Source: Rheinheimera sp.
Lineage (GTDB): Bacteria; Pseudomonadota; Gammaproteobacteria; Enterobacterales; Alteromonadaceae
Assembly (NCBI RefSeq): GCF_030824435.1
Contig: NZ_JAVBXS010000020.1
Span: forward strand, 1 to 64,000
DNA: 64,000 bases
Direction: 5' to 3'
Positions 52,534 to 62,084 of this stretch are shown here, one piece after another. A model generated the notes under the pieces. That model was not told the DNA's origin. It saw only the letters and a program-made list of their open reading frames with translations, and did not search any database. Position numbers and translations under genes: made by a program. Each line of letters opens with the position of its first letter. Position 1 is the stretch's first letter.

Positions 52534-55049
52534 AGCGCATTAACCAGAATACGGCTGGAGCCGGTAAAATAACCACGGAACACCGGATTATCCACCATAG
52601 AGATCACCCGGCCTTTACCCAGAGTCTGAGCCAGCAAGGCCGGACTTTCACTGATTTGCCCCGCAAGTTCCGGCGCAACAAAACCCGCCAGCTGTTTGCC
52701 ACTGCGGTAAGTGCCTACAGTGACAAATTCTTTGCCGGCCGCTTTTAACAACATCAAATCATTTTTAAACACCGGCAATTCAGCTCTGGGTAAACCAAAA
52801 CTCAGCGGATGGCTTAAATCGAGTTCCAGCTGAAAAATGGCTCCGGCAATCCGTTGTTGCCCGGCCAGTTTTTCTTTGTCGTTGTAACGAAGCTCATCAA
52901 GTTTCACCAGTTGTTTCAGTTCATCTTTATTGGCAACTGTAGTGGCAAGCCAACCCTGTTTGGCAACAAACTCCAAAGCCGATTTTTGCGCCCATAACAC
53001 CCCACCGGCTTTGATCCAACTTTCCAGTTTGGCAATGTCGGTTTCTTTCCAGCTTTGATATTTGCCATCAGGCAATAAAATATGGCTATAGCGGCTTAAA
53101 TCTATCTGGCCAAGCCTTGTTGGTTCCACCAGACTTGGCGATACCCCTGCCAGCCGCTCCAGATTAAACCACAGCTCCCCTGCTTCACTGGAGTTAATGC
53201 CAGGCCCTGCCATCACTAACACTTTAGGTAACTGCAGTGGCACCATCTGATTACTGCCCAAATCCTGCCCCATAGGCGTCAGGCCTGATCCAATAGTCTC
53301 CAACTGCAAGCCCTGCTGTTGCTGTGCCTGTTGCAACAGGCTGAACCAGTCACCTTGTTGCAAACCGGCCGGTACCAGCACTGTTCCTGCCGCAAACTGC
53401 TGAACACCAGTTGCGGTTTGCGCGCTGAAGGCTTTGGTGGCAGCTCTGAGCTGTAAACCTTTTGCCAATAACTGCTGTACCAGTACAGGAGCACGTTGAT
53501 CCTGCCAGCGGATTGCATAAGCGTAAGCTCCGGCCGTGACAGGTGCAGCGGCAGCTTCTGTGCGCTGCCAAGCTGTTTTGCTTAATGCTGAAGGCACTTT
53601 ACGACTGCTGGCAAAGCTGATGTTATAGGCATAAGGCAAAGTCCAGGCCGACACATCATAAAAGGTATTGTCCCGGAAATTAGTTTCGGTACTGAATGCC
53701 GCTTTTAACAACCTGTATTGGCTTTGTTTTAATGGCACAAAATAACTCTGGCCTGCCGGAAATTGTTGTTCGCCCTGACTGACATCTTCGGTTAAGGCAT
53801 AAGCTTTAATTTGGTGTTGCGCCAACAGCGCCAATAAATCCTGCAACCTGCTCTGGTCGGCGCTTTCAGTCAGCAAATACCCCTGCACGGCGTCGTCCGC
53901 CGCCAAAGCTTGGCTATCACGGAAAAACTGCTGCTGCCATTGTTGTAACTCTGCTTTGTGGGCAACAGCACCTCTTAACGTTGATAAAGACGTCAAAAAT
54001 TGATTTTCAATGGTCGTGGCAAAACTTAAAGGACCGTTAATGCTGTCCTGTAAATGGCCGCGGCTACTGGCTTGTTCAAACAAAATGCCGACTGAACCAT
54101 GTACATCCGGGTAAGTAGAACCTTTACCGATATAAAAGTCGTCAAAACTCTCTTCGGTGTAATACAACTTGCCTTTATCATCAAAGGCTTTGGCGTGGTA
54201 CTGCGCCAGCAAAGCTGTCAGTTTATAGTTTTCATCCGGAGTTGCCGGGTTGTTGCGGCTTGGAATACCAGGCTGGAAAAAATAACTGCTGTTGGTACCC
54301 ATTTCATGGAAATCTCCCAGCACCTGTGGCAACCAATGGTGGAACTGGGCAATTCGGGCCCGGCTTTCCGGGTGCTGCAGCGGCAGCCAGTCACGGTTTA
54401 AGTCAAACCAATAATGATTGGGCCTGCCGTTGGGCCAGGGTTCGACATGCTCACGGTGTTGTGGATCGGCCACCGCATTTAAACCCTGATGCATATTAGC
54501 CCAGTTGGCAAAACGGTCATGACCGTCCGGATTTAAACTGGGCTGGATCAAAATAACAGCCTGCGCCAGCCATTGTTTTACTTCGGCGCTGTCACTGCTC
54601 AGCAGGTAATGCGCCAGCTGCATAGCGGCATTGGCGCCACTTGGCTCATTACCGTGAATGCTGTAACCAAGCCAGATCACCAGGGGTAGCTTTGGATCTG
54701 CTTTCTGTTCACCTTTGGCCACGGCCAGATGTTGACGTCTGATGTCTTCCAGCTTTGCCATATTGGCTTCAGAGCTCACCACCAGCTGTAACAACGGCCT
54801 TTGTTCATGGGTGCGGCCAATTTCCTGCAACTGCGCCCGTTGTGGCTGGCTTGCCGCCAGTTCACGGAAATAACGTTCAATTTGGTCATGGCGGGCATGC
54901 CACTGACCGGGCGCAAAACCCAAAACCTGCGCCGGTGCCGGTGCCGGCACCATGTTGTCTGCATGAGACGGGTTATTTGCAGCAAAGCCGGTTGCTACGC
55001 TACCACCGGTTAAAGTTAAGGCTGCAGCCAATAAGGTGAATTTATTCAT
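52476..55049 (-). CDS. M14 family zinc carboxypeptidase, exported
   Basis: An 857-residue exported peptidase. AGGAG precedes ATG at 55049 and a signal peptide ends near VATGFA. The M14 zinc motif H-x-x-E is in WLGYSIHGNEPSGANAAM, followed by QPSLNPDGHDRFANW and DLNRDWLPL. A histidine in GDFHEMGTNSSYFF is the third ligand candidate. A long C-terminal part (after 450) has a glutamine amidotransferase-like fold pattern (ILLPDGKYQSW). Convergent with comF, overlapping it by 58 bases. Confidence 0.88.
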   Translation of the reverse strand: MNKFTLLAAALTLTGGSVATGFAANNPSHADNMVPAPAPAQVLGFAPGQWHARHDQIERYFRELAASQPQRAQLQEIGRTHEQRPLLQLVVSSEANMAKLEDIRRQHLAVAKGEQKADPKLPLVIWLGYSIHGNEPSGANAAMQLAHYLLSSDSAEVKQWLAQAVILIQPSLNPDGHDRFANWANMHQGLNAVADPQHREHVEPWPNGRPNHYWFDLNRDWLPLQHPESRARIAQFHHWLPQVLGDFHEMGTNSSYFFQPGIPSRNNPATPDENYKLTALLAQYHAKAFDDKGKLYYTEESFDDFYIGKGSTYPDVHGSVGILFEQASSRGHLQDSINGPLSFATTIENQFLTSLSTLRGAVAHKAELQQWQQQFFRDSQALAADDAVQGYLLTESADQSRLQDLLALLAQHQIKAYALTEDVSQGEQQFPAGQSYFVPLKQSQYRLLKAAFSTETNFRDNTFYDVSAWTLPYAYNISFASSRKVPSALSKTAWQRTEAAAAPVTAGAYAYAIRWQDQRAPVLVQQLLAKGLQLRAATKAFSAQTATGVQQFAAGTVLVPAGLQQGDWFSLLQQAQQQQGLQLETIGSGLTPMGQDLGSNQMVPLQLPKVLVMAGPGINSSEAGELWFNLERLAGVSPSLVEPTRLGQIDLSRYSHILLPDGKYQSWKETDIAKLESWIKAGGVLWAQKSALEFVAKQGWLATTVANKDELKQLVKLDELRYNDKEKLAGQQRIAGAIFQLELDLSHPLSFGLPRAELPVFKNDLMLLKAAGKEFVTVGTYRSGKQLAGFVAPELAGQISESPALLAQTLGKGRVISMVDNPVFRGYFTGSSRILVNALYFAKAFDSASGDDDGAAE

Positions 55050-55174
55050 CACAACTCCTGTTACTTAAGCTCCACCTTAACAATAAAGATTGGGATTGCT
55101 CAAGCGGGGTTGGCAGGGCTGCGGCCAAGGAGTATCATAGCCATTAACCTAGTAATTTAGTCAGGTACTAAGCA

Positions 55175-55753
55175 ATGATTCATATTTCAGAAGCTGCGCA
55201 AGCGCACTTTGTTAAGTTGTTGGAAAAGCAGGCAGCCGGCACCAATATCCGGGTGTTTGTTGTCAATCCTGGCACGGCGCAGGCGGAATGTGGTGTGTCT
55301 TATTGCCCTGTTGATGCAGTGGAAGAATCCGATTTAAAAGTCGCTTTTAGCGGTTTTTCTGCGGTGATTGATGCTGACAGCAAACCTTTTTTAGTGGACG
55401 CTGAAATTGATTTTGTCACCGATCAGATGGGTTCACAGCTGACGTTAAAAGCGCCGAACGCCAAAGTACGCAAGGTCAATGACAACGCGCCGCTCAAAGA
55501 AAGAGTGCAATACGTCATCGACGCTGAGATTAACCCGCAGTTGGCCAACCATGGCGGCAGGGTATCTGTTGTTGAATTGACCGAAGAAGGTGTGGCAGTG
55601 CTGCAATTTGGCGGTGGCTGTAACGGTTGTTCTCAGGTGGATTTAACCTTAAAAGAAGGTATCGAAAAAGAGCTGCTGAACCGTTTTAGCGGTGAGCTGG
55701 CAGGCGTTAGGGATGTCACAGACCACCAGCGTGGCGAACATTCTTATTATTAA
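55175..55753 (+). CDS. nfuA: Fe-S cluster carrier protein NfuA
   Basis: NfuA carries [4Fe-4S] clusters to target enzymes and helps under oxidative stress. The 192-residue protein has a degenerate A-type N-terminal domain ([20 protein letters not shown]) and a C-terminal Nfu domain with the cluster motif [20 protein letters not shown]. It follows the bioH/comF neighbourhood, as in E. coli. Confidence 0.96.
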   Translation: MIHISEAAQAHFVKLLEKQAAGTNIRVFVVNPGTAQAECGVSYCPVDAVEESDLKVAFSGFSAVIDADSKPFLVDAEIDFVTDQMGSQLTLKAPNAKVRKVNDNAPLKERVQYVIDAEINPQLANHGGRVSVVELTEEGVAVLQFGGGCNGCSQVDLTLKEGIEKELLNRFSGELAGVRDVTDHQRGEHSYY

Positions 55754-55762
55754 GCGCCGCCC

Positions 55763-55987
55763 ATGAGCGTGCGGTTAAAACTACCAACGGCTGCCCAGTG
55801 CGGCCGTTGTTTTATCTGGGGAATGGCCAGTTTTTGGCTGCTTTTCCTGATATTTCTGCTGTTACCGGCTGAACCACTCTGGTTATTGCAAACTGTGATT
55901 CTGTTGTGGTTATGCAGTTTTATCATTACTTTTGTGTGTTATTTACTGCTGATGCTGCGTCGTATGGGCATTTTGCCCGCGGACTAA
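55763..55987 (+). CDS. Small two-pass membrane protein (DUF3624-like)
   Basis: A 74-residue protein with a short N-terminus containing QCGRCF and two transmembrane helices (about 18-35 and 41-65). It starts 9 bases after nfuA and so is probably co-transcribed. Placement behind nfuA and the RC-containing N-terminus recall DUF3624 proteins; this is tentative. Function is unknown. Confidence 0.6.
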   Translation: MSVRLKLPTAAQCGRCFIWGMASFWLLFLIFLLLPAEPLWLLQTVILLWLCSFIITFVCYLLLMLRRMGILPAD

Positions 55988-56003
55988 TAGTTTTAAGGAT
56001 CTG

Positions 56004-57047
56004 TTGATGCGTTTTTTGTCTGCCTTGAGTTTTATACTCACCACAGTGCTCACCATCACAGCACTTACCAGCACAACAGCGCAGGCCGCTATTATTCTGC
56101 AATACCATCATGTGGCCAGCAACACACCAAAAACCACCAGCGTGACACCCGCTGAATTCCGCCAGCAGATGCAGCTGCTGAAAGAGCAAAAAATGAAAGT
56201 GGTGAGCCTGGAGCGCTTTATCAACCAGCTTAAAGCCGGTGAACCTTTGGCCGACAATGAAGTGGCCATTACCTTTGACGATGGTTTTGAAAATGTCTTC
56301 AGCAACGCCCGCCCTATTTTGCGGGAGTTTGGTTACCCCTATACCATGTTTTTAGGCCCGGCTTTAATAGACCGCAAAGAAGGTCCGGTGCTGAGCTGGC
56401 AGCAAATCCAGACCATGCATCACGAAGGGGTAATTATTGCCAACCACAGCTCTTATCACCACAGACTGGCAGTGCCCAATAAAGGCGAAAGCAAAACCCA
56501 ATGGCGCCAAAGGGTAAAAACCGACATTCTTCTTGCAGAACAACAACTTGAAGAAAAACTTGGCGTACGCCGCCAATGGCTGGCTTACCCTTATGGCGAT
56601 TTTAGCGCCGAGCTGGAAGCTTTAGTGACGGAGCTGGGTTTTATTGGTATTGGCCAGCAGTCTGGCGCTGTGGGCCCTGGTGTTTCTCTGACCCGTATTC
56701 CACGTTACCCCTCATCCAGTCAGTTTGCTGCGCTTAAACACTTCGGGCCTAAGTTAAAAACACTGGCTTTGCCGGTGACAGATTACAGCGGCGCCGATCC
56801 GGTCAGCAAAACCAACCCACCAAGCCTGAAGTTATCAGTGGATGCCAAAGACTTTAAAACGGCGCAGCTGAGCTGTTTTTTTAATGGTGAAGCGATACCG
56901 CTGAAGTGGCTGAACGACAGCACTTTTGTGGCCAAAGCCAACTCGCCACTGAAACTCAACCACAACAGATACAACTGCACTGCACCGAGTTTAACTAAAA
57001 AAGGTTATTTTTACTGGTTCTCCCAGCCCTGGGTCTTTATTCAGTAA
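56004..57047 (+). CDS. Exported polysaccharide deacetylase
   Basis: A 347-residue NodB-type deacetylase. A signal peptide ends at TTAQA (about 29). Motif 1 is EVAITFDDGFENVFSNARPI and motif 2 NHSSYHHRLA, providing the aspartate and two histidines for metal. WLAYPYGDFS is motif 3. A C-terminal beta domain (about 260-347) is extra to the catalytic part. It probably acts on peptidoglycan or another envelope polysaccharide. It follows the small membrane gene by 16 bases. Confidence 0.88.
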   Translation: MMRFLSALSFILTTVLTITALTSTTAQAAIILQYHHVASNTPKTTSVTPAEFRQQMQLLKEQKMKVVSLERFINQLKAGEPLADNEVAITFDDGFENVFSNARPILREFGYPYTMFLGPALIDRKEGPVLSWQQIQTMHHEGVIIANHSSYHHRLAVPNKGESKTQWRQRVKTDILLAEQQLEEKLGVRRQWLAYPYGDFSAELEALVTELGFIGIGQQSGAVGPGVSLTRIPRYPSSSQFAALKHFGPKLKTLALPVTDYSGADPVSKTNPPSLKLSVDAKDFKTAQLSCFFNGEAIPLKWLNDSTFVAKANSPLKLNHNRYNCTAPSLTKKGYFYWFSQPWVFIQ

Positions 57048-57062
57048 AACTTTGTTTTTACT

Positions 57063-57083
57063 AAATAATGCTCTGCATTATTT
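57063..57083. terminator. AT-rich hairpin between deacetylase and SCO genes
   Basis: AAATAATGC-TCT-GCATTATTT forms a perfect 9-base stem overlapping the SCO stop codon. It is weak in G/C and lacks a strong T-run. Confidence 0.3.
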
Positions 57084-57716
57084 CAGTTTTGCCAGCACCA
57101 GCGGGAAGTCAGCCAATAACATGGCCTTGCTGACCAGCGGCACCTTACCTGCTGCTAATTCAGGTTTAAACACAGCCACCAACTGTGCATCGGGGTTAAT
57201 CAGCACTATAGAAGCGCTGTGATCCACCAGATAATCCGGCTCAGTGGTGCTGCTGATGGCGTACATCAGGCTTAAATCCCGTACAAAAGGAAACAGCTGA
57301 TCATGGCCTGCAGTGACCCCTGTAATAGCAGGTTGCTGGAAATAGCCGACATAACTATTCAGCTGACTGATTGTGTCGCGTTGTGGATCGGCGGAAATAA
57401 ACCAGATTGCCAGTTTGTGTTGCGCCGGTAACATCTGCTGTAACTGGGCATAAGCGCCGGACAAAGTGGCCATGGTCATCGGGCAAATATCAGGGCAATA
57501 AGTGTAACCGACAAAAGCCAGAGTCCACTGACCGCGTAAATCCTGGCGACCCAACGTTTTTCCCGAATGGCTGCTTAACTTAAACTCTTGTAAATCCCGG
57601 GCTTTTGGATACACCAAAGCCGAAGCCGGCTCTGCGCTTAGTTGCAAATGCCGGTAACTGAACACACCGGCCAACATCACCAGCAACAACAATAAAGCCA
57701 CAACAATTTTTTGCAT
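57078..57716 (-). CDS. SCO1/SenC family copper chaperone
   Basis: From MQKIVVALLLLLVML it is 212 residues: one N-terminal membrane anchor and a thioredoxin-like domain. Copper ligands are the cysteines of YTYCPDICPMTMATL and the histidine in DYLVDHSASIVL. SCO proteins deliver copper to the CuA site of cytochrome c oxidase subunit II. Last gene of the oxidase assembly run cyoE-ctaA. GTG codons just upstream are alternatives. Confidence 0.92.
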   Translation of the reverse strand: MQKIVVALLLLLVMLAGVFSYRHLQLSAEPASALVYPKARDLQEFKLSSHSGKTLGRQDLRGQWTLAFVGYTYCPDICPMTMATLSGAYAQLQQMLPAQHKLAIWFISADPQRDTISQLNSYVGYFQQPAITGVTAGHDQLFPFVRDLSLMYAISSTTEPDYLVDHSASIVLINPDAQLVAVFKPELAAGKVPLVSKAMLLADFPLVLAKLK

Positions 57717-57760
57717 CTTCACCACAATTTCCCTGTCTCTGCACTACCGATGAAAAACGG

Positions 57761-58672
57761 TTAAAAAGCTGTCCATTTTAAATAATGGTCAACCATCAGC
57801 AGCAAGAATAACAACATCAGGTGCACAATGGAAAACCTGAATGTTTTGATGGCAGTATCTGCTTTGGCATGAAATTTCAGCTGCCAGGCCCAAGCCATAA
57901 ACCATAGGTTTAATACCACAGTGCCGGCGAGATAAATCACCCCTGTCATGCCCATCAGATAAGGCAATAAACACACCAGGAATAAAATCAGCGTATAAAG
58001 GAAAATAGCGGTTTTGGTAAATTCAATGCCATGGGTCACAGGCAACATCGGCATATTTACTTTGGCATAATCGTCGCGTCTGTGAATAGCCAGCGCCCAA
58101 AAATGTGGCGGCGTCCAGGCAAAAATAATCATCACCAATAATAAAGGTTCTGCTGCTATTTCACCTGTCATGCTGGTCCAGCCAAGCAGCGGTGGCATAG
58201 CACCCGCCAGCCCGCCAATCACAATATTCTGTGGTGTTGCCCTTTTTAAATACAGGGTGTACACCACGGCATAACCAAATAGGCTGGCCAGCGTCAGCCA
58301 TGCCGTCAGCGGGTTCACCATACTGTACAACAACACAAAACCACTAAACGCCAACACTCCGGAAAAAATCACCGCTTTTTCAGCGCTGATACGGCCACGC
58401 GCCACTGGCCTGTGGTGAGTGCGTGCCATTTGGGCGTCAATACGCTGATCCAGCACATGGTTCAGCGCCGCTGCTGCCGACGACAATAAACCTATACCCA
58501 AAGTGCCACACAACAACAAATCAACTGATGGCAAACCCGGTTGCGCCAGCAACATGCCCACCCAGGCCGTTAACAGCAGCAGCGCCACTACTTTGGGTTT
58601 GGTCAGCTGATAATAATCACGCCACACCAACTGCCAGCCACCCACTCTTTGCATCGTTTTTATCTGGGTCAT
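57761..58672 (-). CDS. cyoE: Protohaem IX farnesyltransferase (haem O synthase)
   Basis: A UbiA-family polytopic membrane enzyme (303 residues) that adds farnesyl to haem b to give haem O. The prenyl-diphosphate motif is [20 protein letters not shown], and the second is [19 protein letters not shown]. About nine hydrophobic segments are visible. AAAGGAGG precedes two adjacent ATGs (58675, 58672). It overlaps the ctaA stop. The product feeds CtaA. Confidence 0.95.
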   Translation of the reverse strand: MTQIKTMQRVGGWQLVWRDYYQLTKPKVVALLLLTAWVGMLLAQPGLPSVDLLLCGTLGIGLLSSAAAALNHVLDQRIDAQMARTHHRPVARGRISAEKAVIFSGVLAFSGFVLLYSMVNPLTAWLTLASLFGYAVVYTLYLKRATPQNIVIGGLAGAMPPLLGWTSMTGEIAAEPLLLVMIIFAWTPPHFWALAIHRRDDYAKVNMPMLPVTHGIEFTKTAIFLYTLILFLVCLLPYLMGMTGVIYLAGTVVLNLWFMAWAWQLKFHAKADTAIKTFRFSIVHLMLLFLLLMVDHYLKWTAF

Positions 58673-59667
58673 CATGACCTCCTTTGTTGTTGTAACCGCA
58701 CACAAATCAGCGTCAGCACCATCAGCAGATTGGCGGCCACAAAGTTATGCGCCACCGCATTGCCAAGTGGCAACAACCACCAGATATTGGCCAGCCCTAA
58801 ACTAAATTGCAGCAGCAATAAAGCGCCAAGCAGCAACGGCATTCTGGCCATGCCAATGTGCTGGCGTTGTTGCCATAACCGCAGCGCAAACCAGCCAACA
58901 GCCAGCAGCGTCAGCACAGCGCCAATACGGTGGCTGATATGAATGGTTTGCCGCGCTTCTGCACTCATCACACCAAACTCGTAGTTGTCATGCCCCAGAT
59001 GTAAATCAAAAGCTTCAGAGAAATTCAGTTGTTGTTGCCAGCCTGCGTGGCAGACAGGCAATTCCACACAAGCCATGGCGGCATAATTGGCTGAAGTCCA
59101 GCCGCCCAGCGCAATTTGCCCCACTAAAATCAGCAATACCAACCATCCAGCACGCACCAGTGTTGCAGGCGCCTGATATTCCGCCAGCACTGGCCTTAAC
59201 TGTTTTGACAGCTGCCAGCGATACAACATCAACAGCGCCAACAAACTAAAACCGCCCAGTAAATGCCCCATCACCACCAGCGGGAATAAATTCAGCGTCA
59301 CTGTCCACATGCCAAGGGCGGCCTGAAACACCACCAAGGCCAGTAAGGCTGTGGGTAATAGCGTAATTTTTTGTTGCAAGCGCCAGCTCAGGAAAAAAAT
59401 GGTGGCAATGAACAAACCCAGGGTGCCGGCAAAATAACGATGCACCATTTCATTCCAGGCTTTATGCGCTTCCACCGGCCGCTCCGGAAATCTGGCTTCG
59501 GCCAAGGCCACATGGGTTTCGTGTTGCGGCACTTTCAGAAAACCATAACAACCTGGCCAGTCGGGGCAACCCAAGCCAGCATCGGTTAAACGGGTATAAG
59601 CACCAAGAATAATCACCAGCATGGCCAGAACTATGGCGGCACTCACCAGCATTCTTAATATTTTCAT
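58672..59667 (-). CDS. ctaA: Haem A synthase
   Basis: A 331-residue COX15/CtaA protein with about eight transmembrane segments. [20 protein letters not shown] is the first-loop signature with its cysteine pair. Haem-ligand histidines lie in [45 protein letters not shown] and [15 protein letters not shown]. It oxidises haem O to haem A for the oxidase. It overlaps the 169-residue upstream gene by four bases. Confidence 0.95.
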   Translation of the reverse strand: MKILRMLVSAAIVLAMLVIILGAYTRLTDAGLGCPDWPGCYGFLKVPQHETHVALAEARFPERPVEAHKAWNEMVHRYFAGTLGLFIATIFFLSWRLQQKITLLPTALLALVVFQAALGMWTVTLNLFPLVVMGHLLGGFSLLALLMLYRWQLSKQLRPVLAEYQAPATLVRAGWLVLLILVGQIALGGWTSANYAAMACVELPVCHAGWQQQLNFSEAFDLHLGHDNYEFGVMSAEARQTIHISHRIGAVLTLLAVGWFALRLWQQRQHIGMARMPLLLGALLLLQFSLGLANIWWLLPLGNAVAHNFVAANLLMVLTLICVRLQQQRRS

Positions 59668-60173
59668 ACCGGCCCCCGGTCAAATTTCATCAACTTTTGC
59701 AAATCCGCCATCACAGCTTTGCCTGTTAACGGCAGCTGTTGTAAATCCTGTGGCAAGGCATATTGCAACAAGGCCAACCCCTGATGTTCCACCAACACCA
59801 GCTGACCGGCAGCTAAAGTTTTGTTGTCACTTTGCTGAAACTGCAATGGCGACGGCAGATCAGCTGGCGCTTCTGAGCCAATCACCCACAAGGTCAACTG
59901 TTGTTGTTTACGGCCAAGCGCAGTATGAATTTGTGTCATCAGTCTGAGCGCCTGCTGACAGTCGTTTAAACAAGGCGTTGGCGCCAGATAGACCAAACGC
60001 CAGTGCGGCTCAGATGCCGGTACCGCCGGCAATAATTGCACTTCTTCCGCGAGCCACTGCCCTTTACTGTTAACACCCGCCGAAAACCAACCTTGAGTTA
60101 ACAACAGTTGTGCCAGCGCAACAGGCAGCAGACAACAAAGCGCAAACAACCAGATAAACTTCTTTTTTGGCAT
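59664..60173 (-). CDS. Unknown membrane protein of the oxidase cluster
   Basis: A 169-residue protein with one N-terminal membrane helix (KKKFIWLFALCCLLPVALAQ) and a periplasmic domain. That domain has LVYLAPTPCLNDCQQALRLM, a Cys-x3-Cys motif in the position of a thioredoxin-like fold as in SCO proteins, and LTLWVIGSE. It lies between SURF1 and ctaA with tight spacing. A redox or copper role in oxidase assembly is inferred from the motif and context. Confidence 0.7.
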   Translation of the reverse strand: MPKKKFIWLFALCCLLPVALAQLLLTQGWFSAGVNSKGQWLAEEVQLLPAVPASEPHWRLVYLAPTPCLNDCQQALRLMTQIHTALGRKQQQLTLWVIGSEAPADLPSPLQFQQSDNKTLAAGQLVLVEHQGLALLQYALPQDLQQLPLTGKAVMADLQKLMKFDRGPV

Positions 60174-60890
60174 TCAGGCATCCTTCTGATAACTGGCGGC
60201 CATTGCCACAATGACAACAGCAATAGCCAATAACAACCACTGCACTGCATAAGCCCGGTGTTTTTCCGGTGGCAGTACCACGGCTTTGTAATGATGAATA
60301 AAAGGGGTTTGTTGTTGATAAAACACACCACTGAACAGCGGATGACCAAGCTGAGCTTCCAGTGTCTGTGGCTCAATCGTTTGCAAACGCATAGGCCAGT
60401 GGCCGTTATCTTCCAGATTTTGTCCAAGCCGCAAGCTGGCCACTTTGGTGCGTAGCACACCATCCAGCACAAATTCAGAGGGCACGCTAATTTGTGGCAG
60501 CTGGCTGCGCTCTGCCGGAGCGGCAACCCAGCCGAGGTTTACCAGCAACACCGGCGTGTTGTGACTGAGCTGTACCGGTACTAACACGTCGTAACCGGCC
60601 TTGCCTTGCCAGATTTGGTTATCTATCAGCCAGACAAAAGGCGCTAACCAGTGTGCAACACCTTGCAGCGGTGCACCGTCGATTTCAGTGGAAGATTTTT
60701 GATAAGCATCAGACCAGGATAAAGGCCCTTGTTGTTGCCAGCTGGAAATTTGCTGCAGTTGTAATTCTTTTTCGGCTGATCTTTGCCATTGCCACCAGGC
60801 CAGCTTGATTAACAGCAGAAAAGCGGCCAGAGTAATCAGCACTAACCACCAACGCAGTATAAAGATCTGATTAAACAAGCGGATCTGCAT
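60174..60890 (-). CDS. SURF1 family oxidase assembly protein
   Basis: About 238 residues with a transmembrane helix at each end (about 13-32 and near 212-230). The SURF1 features KLAWWQWQRSAEKELQLQQI, WLIDNQIWQGKAGYDVLVPV and LVNLGWV are clear. SURF1 helps insert haem A in subunit I. The ATG at 60890 is placed well after GGAG; 60896 is an alternative. It is head-to-head with a DUF2909 gene 26 bases away. Confidence 0.92.
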   Translation of the reverse strand: MQIRLFNQIFILRWWLVLITLAAFLLLIKLAWWQWQRSAEKELQLQQISSWQQQGPLSWSDAYQKSSTEIDGAPLQGVAHWLAPFVWLIDNQIWQGKAGYDVLVPVQLSHNTPVLLVNLGWVAAPAERSQLPQISVPSEFVLDGVLRTKVASLRLGQNLEDNGHWPMRLQTIEPQTLEAQLGHPLFSGVFYQQQTPFIHHYKAVVLPPEKHRAYAVQWLLLAIAVVIVAMAASYQKDA

Positions 60891-60916
60891 CTGCATCTCC
60901 GTCAAACTGAGGTTGT

Positions 60917-61126
60917 ATGCTGGTCAAACTGATACTCATAGCTTTACTGCTCTTTATCGTTTTTAACCTGTTCCGCGCTTTATGGCTGATGCTGAAAAAT
61001 GATCCGGATAAAGTCAGCATGTCAAAATATCTTGGCCGGCGCGTGTTATTTTCCGCCATTGTGATGGCGCTGCTTATTCTGGCGCTGGCGATGGGCTGGA
61101 TAAGCCCACATCAACGCCCTTATTAA
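60917..61126 (+). CDS. DUF2909 two-pass membrane protein
   Basis: A 69-residue protein with two transmembrane helices (about 3-22 and 44-62) and a middle loop NDPDKVSMSKYLGRRV. It matches DUF2909 proteins found in cytochrome oxidase clusters. It is encoded on the strand opposite its neighbours and has its own terminator. GAGG precedes the ATG. Function is unknown. Confidence 0.85.
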   Translation: MLVKLILIALLLFIVFNLFRALWLMLKNDPDKVSMSKYLGRRVLFSAIVMALLILALAMGWISPHQRPY

Positions 61127-61170
61127 CTTTCCTATCTTTCCTGGGGTTCCCAAACTTCCTCAAACGAGAG

Positions 61171-61200
61171 AGCTGGCCACATAACGCGGCCAGCTTTTTT
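61171..61200 (+). terminator. Terminator of the DUF2909 gene
   Basis: AGCTGGCC and GGCCAGCT pair around a 9-base loop and are followed by TTTTTT. It sits just before the end of the convergent ctaE. Confidence 0.85.
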
Positions 61201-61202
61201 GC

Positions 61203-62084
61203 TTATAAAACGTATACAAACACAAATAAACATAACCAGACCACATCGACAAAATGCCAGTACCAGGCAGCCGCCTGAAAGGCAAAATGGTTATGGGCGG
61301 TGAAATGATTTTTCAGCAAAATACGCAGCAAAATGACTGAAAGGAAAATAGCACCTAAGGTCACATGCAAGCCGTGAAAACCGGTCAGCAGGAAAAAGGT
61401 ATTACCATAAATGCCTGAATCGAGTTTTAAACCCAGGTCACGGTAAGCGTGGATATATTCATAAGCCTGACAAGCAAGAAATGCCGCGCCAAGCAATACA
61501 GTTAGTGTCAGCATTAACTTCAGCTGCACCCGCTTGCCTTGCTCAAGCCCAACATGGGCAAAGTGCAAAGTTACCGAAGAGGTCAGCAGGATCAGGGTGT
61601 TATATAACGGCAAACCTTGCCATGGCATAGCAGTGGTTTCAGTGCCACCCGGTGTTTTGGTCATAGGCCAGTGCGCGCTGAAATCCGGCCACAACAACTG
61701 TGCTGTCATCGCATTATTACTGGCACCATCCAGCCATGGCATGGCTATCATCCGGGCGTAAAACAAAGCGCCAAAAAAAGCGCCAAAAAACATCACTTCA
61801 GAAAAAATGAACCAGCTCATACCCTGCCGGAACGACCTGTCCATTTGTTTGCTGTACAAACCATGCATGGATTCATCAATGACATTGCGAAACCAGCCAA
61901 CCAGCATAAACAACAACACGACCACACCGGCCAGCAGCAGATAACCACCATAACCTTCTTTGTTTTTGGTTACTTCATTCACAAAGTTGCCGGCACCAAA
62001 AGCAATCATAAAAAGCGCCACTGCGCCGACTATGGGCCATGGGCTTTGTTCAGGTACATAATATTTTTCGTAAGCGTTACTCAT
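61203..62084 (-). CDS. ctaE: Cytochrome c oxidase subunit III
   Basis: A 293-residue subunit with seven transmembrane segments. SEVMFFGAFFGALFYARMIA and GFHGLHVTLGAIFLSVILLR are subunit III signatures, and it ends with WYWHFVDVVWLCLFVFVYVL. AGGGGG precedes two adjacent ATGs (62087, 62084). It overlaps ctaG. Part of the aa3-type proton-pumping terminal oxidase. Confidence 0.96.
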   Translation of the reverse strand: MSNAYEKYYVPEQSPWPIVGAVALFMIAFGAGNFVNEVTKNKEGYGGYLLLAGVVVLLFMLVGWFRNVIDESMHGLYSKQMDRSFRQGMSWFIFSEVMFFGAFFGALFYARMIAMPWLDGASNNAMTAQLLWPDFSAHWPMTKTPGGTETTAMPWQGLPLYNTLILLTSSVTLHFAHVGLEQGKRVQLKLMLTLTVLLGAAFLACQAYEYIHAYRDLGLKLDSGIYGNTFFLLTGFHGLHVTLGAIFLSVILLRILLKNHFTAHNHFAFQAAAWYWHFVDVVWLCLFVFVYVL

